Source: Microcyclospora pomicola (lineage: Eukaryota; Ascomycota; Dothideomycetes; Capnodiales). From it: a DNA stretch of 64,000 nt. Below, piece by piece: positions 1 through 9,425 of this stretch. Location: assembly GCA_002786065.1 (NCBI GenBank), contig NHNY01000010.1:493302-557301 (forward strand). Reading direction: 5' to 3'. The position numbers were made by a program, and so were the translations under genes. Below the pieces are notes generated by a model. It ran no database searches and was not told the DNA's origin. It worked only from the letters and a program-made list of their open reading frames with translations. The first letter of the stretch is position 1. Each line of letters starts with the position of its first letter.

Positions 1-586
1 TGCGGTTTGAGATGTCCCAAACACAAATACTGCCATCGTCTAATGGAGCGATCAAGTGCCCAGCACCTAGATCCTCGCCCTCGCGTAAGATTCCAACCCC
101 GGTAGCCTCTCGAAACTCCTCTTTGCCGGTCACTTTGGCCTTGGGAAGATCAAGCCAACTGACAGCAATCGGAGCGTGCCGATGTACATAGTCCTGATAG
201 TAGTCTAGATGCTCGCCAGCATACCCAGGATCCCAATTGGCAAGCGCGCGGCTTCTTTGCAAACGAGATTCCACTGCTGGATCATTGGATGCCCTAGGTT
301 GAATGCTACCTCGCAGTTGGGCCACATCCCAAGCCGTTAGATCCGGCCCCGGCAGAGCCGTCACGGCATTTCGGATCTCTGCAAGTCGCGAGTCTTGCGC
401 ATTGAGCTGCTGTTGACGTCTGCGAAGCCGTTCAGCCTGGGAATGCGTGAAACATTCTATCTTCCAGACCGCATTATCACGGCCAAGCAGAAGGAAACGT
501 CGAGACACTGATTGCAGACGCACGATGTCCTTGACGTGGAGATACGAGAGGACCTGGAGGACCACCTCGTCTGGCAGCTTCTCCAT
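1..586 (-). CDS. F-box protein (partial, C-terminus outside window)
   Basis: The reverse strand is open from an ATG at 586 to the left edge (195 codons). The N-terminus MEKLPDEVVLQVLSYL, followed by a VSRRF-like stretch and an AVWK motif, is a standard F-box, the part that binds Skp1 in SCF ubiquitin ligases. The last visible residues, APLDDGSICVWDIS, look like the start of a WD40 blade, so the missing part probably carries the substrate-binding propeller. No intron is visible in this part. The start was chosen because the F-box begins directly there. It is divergent from HRD3. F-box identity is clear from sequence; the WD40 part and the ubiquitin-ligase role are inferred from the family, and the substrate is unknown. 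Confidence 0.8.
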   Translation of the reverse strand, partial: MEKLPDEVVLQVLSYLHVKDIVRLQSVSRRFLLLGRDNAVWKIECFTHSQAERLRRRQQQLNAQDSRLAEIRNAVTALPGPDLTAWDVAQLRGSIQPRASNDPAVESRLQRSRALANWDPGYAGEHLDYYQDYVHRHAPIAVSWLDLPKAKVTGKEEFREATGVGILREGEDLGAGHLIAPLDDGSICVWDISNR

Positions 587-1035
587 GGCAGGCGAGTAAA
601 AGTATACTTTACTGTATGGATAATCCAGCGGTCGTGGTCTAGGACTCCAGGTCTGGGCTTGGACACGATGGTTCGCTGGAAGAAACGAGCAGACTTGGGC
701 TACAGCATTGTGTATATGATTGTGAATGTTGAGTTCCATGTAGAATACCCCATGTTCACCAGCATGGTGCTATATCATGGTTATACGCCCGCTACTGCTT
801 GTGTTATCGTCGACGATCGAACAGCATGGAAGGCATGGAGTGGTCAGTCGGAGCATGGCCATGGTCTGTGCTTCCGACTTGCAAGCATCCGCGCATTCCT
901 GAGGTATGAACGAAGAAACAGCTGGCCGGAGTCGCGTGGATTGAGTCCGAGGTGATGATGTGTACATCACGGCCATAACATGTGCAACTCACGCCGGCAA
1001 TACAATCTTCTCGGAAGCACATATCGGTGCCCAAG
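587..1035. promoter_or_regulatory. Divergent intergenic region, F-box gene / HRD3
   Basis: These 449 bases separate two start codons that point away from each other and so must hold both promoters. I see no conserved gene in it; a 147-codon plus-strand frame across it overlaps the F-box start and lacks protein-like features. No specific factor site was identified. Confidence 0.5.
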
Positions 1036-3618
1036 ATGAAGCGACCGGGTTGGCACTTTCTGCCACTGTTGCTCTGTAAGCCTGATTTGATGTTCGCGCA
1101 ATGTCGTTCACGCTGCTGATACTTAAATGTAGTGGCCTTCCTCGTCTTCCTTGCCACGAGTACTGCCCAGGATGCGCCTATCCACGAGACCGATGATGTA
1201 TTGACCGCAGAAGAGGAGGTTAGGTTCAGACTGGAAGAGGATGTCCGTGAAGCGACAGCTCTGCTCCTGAAGGTCAAGCCGCCGACGATCTCCAAGCTCG
1301 CCCAATATACAAGCAAGCCGAAAGGTTTGCTGGGTTCGACTGTATACTATGCGAAGGAGGCTTTCGTACTCTTGTTCATGAACGCGCCGAGCTCGTCGAA
1401 TATTCTATCCTCTTCCAGCACAAACCCGGCACCGAAGTTGACGCAACCACTGTCAAGAGCTGTCCAATTACTGCAAAATGCGGCCGACCAGGACATCCCA
1501 GACGCCGTCTATCTCCTTGCGGAAATGAACTTCTATGGCAACTTCAGTCATCCCATTGACTATGATGAAGCAGTCAAACGATACAAGCAATTGGCAGACT
1601 TCAACGGCAACAGCACAGCACAGCATATGGTTGGATTCATGTACGCAACGGGACTTGGCAAAGCAGTACCCGAGGATCAGGCCAAGAGCATGCTATATCA
1701 TGTGTTTGCTGCGGAGCAAGGCAATACTCGCTCGGAGATGACTTTGGGTTATCGGTACCACGCAGGCATAGCAACGCCAAAGAACTGCGACGAGTCGGTG
1801 CACTGGTACAAACGCGTGGCGGACAAGGCGATCGACTACTACCGATCCGGACCGCCTGGAGGACACAGCCTCGTTCGCGACGTCTACAGGATTGCAGATG
1901 AAGAAGGGGGTGTCTATGGTGAAGGCGCAAGTGTCAGCTCTTCCGGCCCGTTCGCGAAGCAGGGCGGACCGACGAGCGAGACGTACGCCGATGTGGAAGA
2001 CGTTCTAGAATACCTCCATCTCCAATCCTCGAAAGGCGATATGAAGGCTGCGTTCGGTCTGGCTCGTTTACACTATGACGGAGCGCGAGGGCTGCATCGC
2101 GATTTCCGCCGAGCCAAACAGTACTTCATGATGGTGGCGCGAGAATGCTTTTTGGACGATGGCAAGCTCAAGAAGGATGTTTCGAGCGGGACTGAAAAGC
2201 TCGCCACCAAGGCTGCTGGATATCTAGGCCGCATGTTCTTGCGTGGTGAGGGCATGGACCAAAGCTACGCCATTGCACGCATCTGGTTCAACCGTGGCGT
2301 CAGCAACGGAGATGCCCTTTCACAGTACAGCTTGGGCCTGATGTTTTTGTATGGTCTTGGCGTAGAGCCAGACGCAGTCAGAGCAGCAGACTATTTTGCC
2401 GCAGCGGCCGACCAAGATCTTGCTGTCGCTCAAACGAATCTCGGCATGCTATTCCTCGACCAAGGCGACGTCCACACTGCCACCCAATACTTTGAGCTCG
2501 CAGCTCGTAACAGCCATATCGAGGCTTTCTACTATCTAGCAGAACTGCACAACCAAGGTATCGGCCGCGAACGCTCTTGTGGACTGGCTGCCAATTACTA
2601 CAAAATCGTCGCCGAGAAGGCCGAAGCCATCTGGGGATCCCTGAGCGAAGCGAATGAGGCATTTGAAGATGGCGATATCTCGAAAGCCATTATTGGATAC
2701 CTCATGGCTGCTGAGCAAGGTTCTGAAGCTGCCCAGGCCAATGTCGCCTGGCTGCTTGATCAGTCCACGCCTAGCTGGTCCCCCATCGTGTGGTTGACCT
2801 CACTAGGCAGATCGACCACCACCGCTGTTCGCGAAGCCGTCCTCGCGCTGATGTACTACACTCGTTCCGCCAAGCAGAACAACATTGACAGCCGTGTCAA
2901 GATGGGAGACTATTATCTTTTCGGCCTGGGCACGCTGTCGTCCGCCGAGCATGCTGCGGCCTGTTACCAAGCAGCCGCTGAGACCATGCAGTCCGCCCAA
3001 GCCATGTGGAATCTCGGCTGGATGCACGAGAATGGAATCGGCATCGAGCAAGATTTCCACCTCGCGAAGCGGTTCTACGACCAGGCGCTCGACACCAACC
3101 TCGAGGCTTACCTACCCGTCAAGCTGAGTCTGTACCGGCTACGGTGGAGATCGTGGTGGAACGACCTGACCAACGGCGGCATCAAAGGCATCGGCCCCGA
3201 CGAGACGTCCAAGAAGCCCAAGTCCTTCGCGGAGTGGTTCAACGCGTTTCTCGAAGCAGACGCGCAGCAATATTGGGAGCGGGAACAGCAATACGAGGCG
3301 GATGACTGGGATGCGCAACATGAACATGACATGCCGGGGGGTGATGAGTTCTACACCGACGACATCGACGACGACGGCGTCTCCGAGACCTTGCTGCTCG
3401 GTGGGCTGATCGCAGTGCTCGCATGGCTCGTCTACTACCGCCGGCGACAGCAACTGGCGGCCGAAGCGCGCCGTCGGCAGGCTCAAGCCCAAGGTCAGGC
3501 AGGTGAGCAGCCGCAGGAGATGGCGCCGGCGCCCGCTCAGCAGGCTGACGGTGGCTTCTTTCCGCAGCCCGGAGACCCCGACTGGGGGAATTGGGTTGCT
3601 GGTGGGATTGGCCATTGA
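1036..3618 (+). CDS. HRD3: HRD3/SEL1L-like ER-associated degradation factor
   Basis: Exons 1036-1075 and 1133-3618 join to give 841 residues. The 57-nt intron has donor GTAAGC, branch CTGAT and acceptor TAG. The join matters: the large frame alone begins at a GTG, but the small first exon adds MKRPGWHFLPLLL, completing a signal peptide that ends near ATSTAQD. The lumenal part is made of repeated Sel1-like units (patterns such as AEMNFYG, GFMYATGLG, LGLMFLYGLGV, LGWMHENGIGI). A single membrane span (LLLGGLIAVLAWLVYY) lies near the C-terminus, followed by a Q/A/P-rich tail. Length and topology match yeast Hrd3 (about 830 residues). In the family, Hrd3 partners the Hrd1 ubiquitin ligase and passes misfolded glycoproteins to it. 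Confidence 0.9.
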
Positions 3619-5667
3619 TTTGATGAGTTTCTAGCATGTTACATGTATTGGTGTATACCAATGTCGGCTTTGTTTCTATTCACGACCCTGTCACCCACGT
3701 GGCATACCAGTAGAACCGTCGTGAAGATGTTTCCCCCACTCATGCCGTTAACTTCTGCATAGCTGTGCCACCGACAGTGTATAGTACAATAAAAGGCCTG
3801 GCCCCCACCAAAGGCCATTCTTTCCGTATAAGATTTCGCGCGTGGCTTGCTACTTTACCTTACTGACCCGAGGTTTTCATGCTCCGACCTCGTGGCCTGT
3901 CGCTCGCATCTGCCGGATCGTGACCAGATTAACGAGGCGTCTAGCCTTGCTTAGTGCATTTTCTCACTTCTCGCGTGGCCGTGGGTGGAATGTTCAAATC
4001 GTAACACATCTTGCAGGATAGGTCGGGTGCCATGCCAGCTGGATGCAGCTATATTGGTGGGTTTCTTGTGGCGGGCTGAGAGATACCTTCCATGACTATA
4101 TTTTTTTGGCCTAATCTCAGTGACTGACTGAGTGTATACTCTGGGAGGCTAGTCATGCTGCCGCGATCGTTGCATGGTGAAGGGACATGATACGACCAAC
4201 CACGATGGGCAGGGGAACATGAAGTATCCACAGTATCGGCGACTGCAAACCAGCCAGCATGGGGAACGGAAAACGATGTCCGGAAGAAATCTGGATATCG
4301 CGCGTGGAATATGCTCTACGCCGTCGGGGGTCTGCTTATCAGCGGACTCGTCAGTCAGCCAGTGCCGAGCGTGGCCCATCTCATCACTACGGAGGTACTG
4401 TCTGAGACATGGTCATCCCCCTTCAGCCACCCCCGCCACAGCGAGGTGCTGGGAGATGGGCAAGACGAGGATTCTACTTGCATCACACGACATCCAGTGT
4501 ATCGTGAATACGTGTAAACGTGGAATGAGACTGAGGTATTTTTCCCCAGCTCACACTGGCATTCCTGGAACTCCTGGAATGCATATGTCGTGGGATATGT
4601 CGTGACATTTCCACGCCACATCGTGCAATCTCGTCCCAGTCGTGTCGACATGCACATATCTCGTTCAGCCACGCGCCGGCGGCCGCTACCACCACCGTGG
4701 ATGACATGACGCCGCAAGCGCTGCCGAAAGAGCAGCGTGGAATGATGGGGGTGGGTGGAAACGAAGGACAGTAACTTAAGCCGGTAGCTCGGATATGTGC
4801 TGAGTAACGTAAGGCATGAGGGCGGAGAGCACATCGATGTAGAAAGGGGGAATGAGGTCGTAAGTGAGTGAATTGTGCACCGTTTGGACCGTCAACGACG
4901 AGTCGGGTCAAAGCAACATGAAATGATGTGCGAGTCACGTCATGATGAGCGTGGTCGGTGCTTCTGCGTTGATGTAAGAGAGTGTCGATCAGTCGATCAG
5001 CATCGGAAGACGTTGGGACAGGAGTGAATTGTGAGATGATGAAGTCGGAGGTTGTTCTTCGATAAGGTATGATACATACTGTTCCAAGAGGTAGAGAGAT
5101 CTGAGCAGGTGATCCGGGTATATCGTGCGTCGGATATATAACGATACCTGATGATAAGATGGAAAGATACCTTACCATCGATAATAATAAGCGTGCTGTC
5201 GTCGCTTGCAGATGAAGATCCGCGGCTGGGCGTTCGTCACTGGAGCATGGATTTGCCCTGCATGTTCTCACTGCAACCTACCGTAGTCACGCCGCCTGTC
5301 GGAAGTGGTGCTGTCCGTCCCCCTCTAGCCTCCTCCACCGCTCATGCAGAACGCTGTTCGAAGAATGCCACATGCACGTAGCGCAGCCTCCTCCACCGCT
5401 CAGTCTTCGGTGATTGTTCGCTCGCGTTATAATCGCCGTTCATGTGCGTCGTTCATACTGCACCCTCCTCCCAGTCGATCTGCTTCCCGGCGTGAGCTCT
5501 GGTGTCCCTGTCGCCCACCAGACGATCACCACTCGACTCCCACCCCGGCACCTGCACGACCTACCCCAGTCCACACCGTCTTCAGGGTCTGAGTAACGCA
5601 GCAGCGAGTGTTACGGCATATAACCCCGGTATCCACCAAGCCAACCCCACGGCCGGCCTGCCTTGAT
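3619..5667. other. 2 kb intergenic region
   Basis: No supported gene. The longest frame (reverse, 4483-5271) begins at a non-ATG codon and has no protein-like pattern. The right end, about 5270-5600, is C/T-rich and likely holds the promoter and leader of the SCOC-like gene. It contains an 18-bp direct repeat listed separately. Confidence 0.5.
5327..5402. repeat. 18-bp direct repeat, two copies
   Basis: AGCCTCCTCCACCGCTCA occurs at 5327-5344 and again, exactly, at 5385-5402, 58 bases apart start to start. It lies in the C/T-rich stretch upstream of the SCOC-like gene. It may be a small local duplication or a repeated control element. Confidence 0.7.
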
Positions 5668-6244
5668 ATGGCCACCAACCCTCTGCCGTCTCCGAGCATG
5701 TCTCCCCTCGATGCCATCGACGACGACGACGTCCGCCGCTCCATCCGCAAATCCTCCCCCTCGCCCAGCATCACCGCCACCAGCGAAGACGACGGCGCCC
5801 GCCTAATCGTCCGTCCCAAGCTCGGCAGCCGCAAGTCCTCCGGCACCATGATCGTCGAGCGCGGCCGCCCCGTCACCGTCGACAATGACTACATGGATGA
5901 GAGTGATGTACGGAGCATGTCGCCGCGACGGAACAGCGCCGAGGTCGATCGGCTGGGCGAGGCGGCGCGGAGAGATATGATCGAGCAGGCCAAGACGCTG
6001 CAGTTGAGTCTGCAGGCGATTGTGGACCGGGTGGAAGAGGTCAAGAGCGAGCATGAGAAGTTGGAGGGCGGGAACAAGTTCTTGCAATCGTGAGTATCAC
6101 GAGATCCTGTTCGGGCGTCGTCGTCTTGGTTAATGTCGCTCGACTAACATGTCTTGTTGCAGATATATCGGAGAACTGATGAGCACATCACGAATCACAT
6201 CATCGACCTGTTCACGGAAAGGCAAAGGCCGGAGCGGCAAGTGA
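5668..6244 (+). CDS. SCOC/Slo1-like short coiled-coil protein
   Basis: Exons 5668-6089 and 6163-6244 encode 167 residues. The 73-nt intron has donor GTGAGT, branch CTAAC and acceptor CAG. The N-terminal half is disordered and rich in Ser, Asp and Arg (MATNPLPSPSMSPLDAIDDD). The C-terminal half forms a coiled coil (RDMIEQAKTLQLSLQAIVDR, then KLEGGNKFLQSYIGELM) that matches the short coiled-coil family (SCOC in animals, Slo1 in yeast). These bind Arl1/Arl3-type small GTPases at the Golgi and have been linked to autophagy. The frame continues upstream without an ATG, so 5668 is the first usable start. The intron falls inside the conserved NKFLQS-YIGELM motif, which supports the join. Golgi role is by family only. 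Confidence 0.8.
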
Positions 6245-7468
6245 GCGCACACGAAAACCTGCACGAGATCGGCGGGGAGCAGGACACATCGATGTCCTCC
6301 GACCATGAGAAGCGTGGCACGGAGCATCGCCAATGGATGTTTATCTCAGCATTTTAGCCGCGGGGAGGCAACAGGCGCTTGACGGTCGATTGATTGTTTG
6401 CGGACGGCATTTACACTTTCATGCATCTTTAGTCACGGCGTTACAATACGGAATGGTGCTGGCATTTGTGCGGTCGTAACGGCGTTATGAGTCTGCCAAG
6501 GCTGGCATGGAGGTTACCTTACTGTATCATATCTACTTATCGTGCGATCAGCATGCAATGATTGCCGTTTCGGTTGACAACACTCATACCTATCTCGGGC
6601 ATTACTGACTAGAGGCTGGGAACTGGGTGTAAGAGAAGCTGCGAGATCCTCTCCCTACTCCTGTTCCGTCTATATGTCGTGGCCCTATGGACGGACAGTC
6701 AAATCATACCTCAGGTAAACAAGGTGAGGTATGCGCCAAACATGGATGAAGCAGCATCTCTATCGCTTAAGCATCATCCAACACGCCGCACGCACGACTC
6801 ATCTCACCAGATGTCGTTCACGCCAAGTCTTGAACAAATCGTCCCTTACCTACGACATATGCATTATGCATATGCACATGCACATGCACACTCACCAACC
6901 AACCTTTCAACCAACCAACCTACCTACCTACCTACCTACCTACTACTTACCTACCTACACTGCAACTGAAATTGCCATGTATGTATCCGATGCAAGACTC
7001 GACTCTGCACGATCGATCGATAATGTGAGGTAAGGTAGCTGTCCATTCACGACTGGGAAGAGAAAGCGCATATTTCTCAGGGACTTTGGAAATGTCGCGC
7101 GTGACGGAAGCATTGCTAGGAAGCTTGACTACTTCAGGTAGAAACTTGAGTCTGCAAAGAATTACAAAAGTGTAATGCTTCTATGCTACATTTGCGACAT
7201 CACGCAAGCCCTTCGCTCAAAGGGCTGTTGCGTCGCGCTATTGGAAAGAACCCTTCGCTACGCAGTGGCCTGCTAGGCTATACGTTCTCGCAAAGACGAA
7301 AATTTGTCTCTGAACTGATGTGCTTGATCGCTTCCCCATGATATCGATCTTTGGTATCAATGATCCCCATAACCGAACGCCTGGACTGATCCCATATGCT
7401 TTTGAAGAAGTCGCTTCTTCGTCAATCCCTCTGTCCCACCTTGAGTCTGGTCTTCTCTCTTCCACACT
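6245..7468. other. 1.2 kb intergenic region between convergent genes
   Basis: 3' flank of the SCOC-like gene on the left and of the zinc-ribbon gene on the right. It contains a low-complexity tract with a tetranucleotide microsatellite (listed). No supported gene. Confidence 0.5.
6894..6958. repeat. (CCTA)n tetranucleotide microsatellite
   Basis: A run of CAACC-type units passes into six CCTA units at 6919-6942, followed by an interrupted further stretch to 6958. Just upstream (6856-6890) is an alternating ATGCATATGC/CACATG stretch. It is probably length-polymorphic. Confidence 0.85.
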
Positions 7469-7993
7469 CTACTTATACGCCGGCGCAGCCCCCTGCTGAT
7501 ACTGCTGCGGCGGCGCTCCCTGCGCCTGCCCGCCCCACCCCTGATTCTGCATCGGAATCGCCTGTGCGGAGTCGCCATGCATCTGCGCCTCGACGTCGGG
7601 TCGGTACTTGATATCCTGGTTGAAGTGGCAGATATGGCAGGAGACGTCGTGGTACGGTTTGAGCGAGAACGGGATGAGCGGGACGAAGCAGAGCGTGAAC
7701 CATTCCCTGGGGAGACACGGTGTGTAGTCAGCAGCTGGCTTATTGGTGGTGCTGCAGCGAGTGTGTCTGCTGGGTACGTCTGGCTTACCATCGCTTCGTC
7801 ACCTTGCCGGAGAAGTTGCCGCAGTTCTGACATTGTACCGTGATGTTCTCGTAGCCGGCGAGGAGGGAGTTGAAGGCTGGATCGGGTGGTTAGTTTGTGG
7901 CGTGGCTTGGTGGTGGAGAGGGCGATGGGGGGTTGCGGTGCGCCGGAAGCTGGGAGACTTACTGTGCGTGCCGCATGTGAAGAAGAACGCCAT
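7469..7993 (-). CDS. Small zinc-ribbon protein
   Basis: Three exons on the reverse strand (7993-7963, 7876-7789, 7706-7469) encode 118 residues; introns of 86 and 82 nt. The start is MAFFFTCGTHTFNS. Two CxxC knuckles, CQNC and CHIC, flank a hydrophobic stretch (WFTLCFVPLIPFSL), the arrangement of the fungal zinc-ribbon_15 type family. The tail is rich in Gln, Gly and Ala. It is probably membrane-associated, but its function is not known to me. Both exon joins preserve reading frame and have GT..AG borders. Confidence is high for the gene and low for any role. Confidence 0.8.
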
Positions 7994-8449
7994 GGTTGTG
8001 TTTGTGGCTCGATCCCGCACCTGTTGTGATGGATAAAATCGAAGACTGAGTAACAAAGAACAAAATATGTAAGTAAGTCTGCAACCTACTGTCGTCGACG
8101 TAACGCGTGTGTTTGACGCATCGGGTTAAGTGATTGGAGCTGTCGTCAGGGCTCTGCTGGTTAATGCATGGCGCGGGCCGCGGCTCTGATTTGTGGGGTC
8201 TGCATCAGGGCTGTTTGCGGCGCAGTTCTGCTCATAACATCGCCAAGGTAAAGTCTCCCAGCATAGGTATCACGTGTACGAATACTTTAGGTCTTCGCTC
8301 AAACGGTTTAAGAAGTTCAGCTGGAAGTGTCAATGGAAATATGACATAACATCGAAGCATCGGGCAAATTCGCCTTGTGAACGTGAACCGAGAACAGGAT
8401 AAAATAACGCGTGCACTCCCTGCTCTAAAGCTACCTGAATCGTAACCTT
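7994..8449. other. Intergenic region upstream of zinc-ribbon gene
   Basis: 456 bases between two reverse-strand genes: the promoter of the zinc-ribbon gene and the 3' flank of the LC8 gene. I see no gene or RNA in it. Confidence 0.5.
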
Positions 8450-9114
8450 TCATTGTGTCTTGAACAACAGTATGGCACAGTGCCCAAGGTAGAAGTAGAT
8501 GAAGTGTTTCGTTTCTGGGACGGAAAGTTAGCTGACGATCTTGCAACAATCGCTGTATAAGCGCAATGGGTAATGGAGGATGCACATACCGTGAGTCACG
8601 AAGCTTCCGAAGTTGCGGCCAACAATACAGTGCCAGGTCGCGCCTTTGCGTTCATCAAACTGTGTTCAGTGGTCGTCAGTGATTGTCGTCTGCATCAGGG
8701 AGTGGCATTGATGACCCACAGTCTTCTTGATGTGTTGTGCGATATCCTACAAATCTCGATTAGTATTCGTAGACCACCGGACCCAATTCAACGACACCAT
8801 ACATACCTTTTCGATGTTGAACTTCTCCATTGCTTCGTTGGCTGGTAGACAGTGTCAGCCGCGCATCCTTCGACAGTGACAATGTGAATTGGCGAAACAC
8901 ACCGACTTCAATGGCCTCCTGCTGCATATCCTCACTCTGCGCACTGCCGTCAGCCGTTCTGAAGTTTGACAACGATCTTTGTCTCAACACACCATGTCCA
9001 CAGACTTGATCTGCACTGCGACGCTGTTAGTTGTGGTCTTACTTGCGACGCGTCGTTCAGGGGTGACATACCCTCCATCTTCTCGGCTCTCATGTCGTCT
9101 TTGGCGTCCGCCAT
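8450..9114 (-). CDS. Dynein light chain LC8
   Basis: Seven exons on the reverse strand: 9114-9072, 9015-8993, 8936-8903, 8841-8807, 8746-8720, 8659-8590 and 8514-8450. They give 98 residues. All six introns (56-75 nt) have GT..AG borders and keep the frame. The product is a full LC8: [19 protein letters not shown], then [40 protein letters not shown] and [17 protein letters not shown]8 is a homodimeric hub that binds short linear motifs in dynein intermediate chain and many other partners, and supports retrograde transport and nuclear migration in hyphae. The N-terminus is a little longer than in animals (about 89 residues). The assignment is firm because every block of the family is present in order. 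Confidence 0.95.
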
Positions 9115-9425
9115 CGCGAGTATTGTTCTCCAAGTTGATTTGAGACAACGTCAACAGCAAGGCAGCAATAACTTGAGTGAACAAGACAAAAATCGCGGAT
9201 GTTTGGATATGAGTTTGGAGTCGTCGTGCGGCTGTGCCCGTGAGCGCAATGGGTGTTGTTGAAAGCTCGCGCCAAGATTTTGCAGTCCCGCGACACTAAG
9301 GAGCGACCCCGTCTTGAGATGACTAACCATCGCTCTAACATTTTCTTTAGCTCAGGTTCTCTGAAAGAGATCTGATCAAGCCTTCTCCCATCCTCAGCAT
9401 TTGCAGCTGCTACCGATCACTCAAC
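9115..9425. promoter_or_regulatory. Divergent intergenic region, LC8 / MRD1
   Basis: 311 bases between two start codons facing away from each other; it must contain both promoters and leaders. I did not find an exact ribosome-biogenesis PAC or RRPE element. Confidence 0.5.

Noticed and set aside
1132-1134. GTG as start of HRD3
   Set aside because: The position is the second base of an AG splice acceptor plus TG. An upstream ATG exon at 1036-1075 joins in frame and completes the signal peptide.
4483-5271. 262-codon reverse-strand frame in the gap after HRD3
   Set aside because: It starts at a GTG, has no recognisable domain, a random-looking composition and no splice-supported extension.
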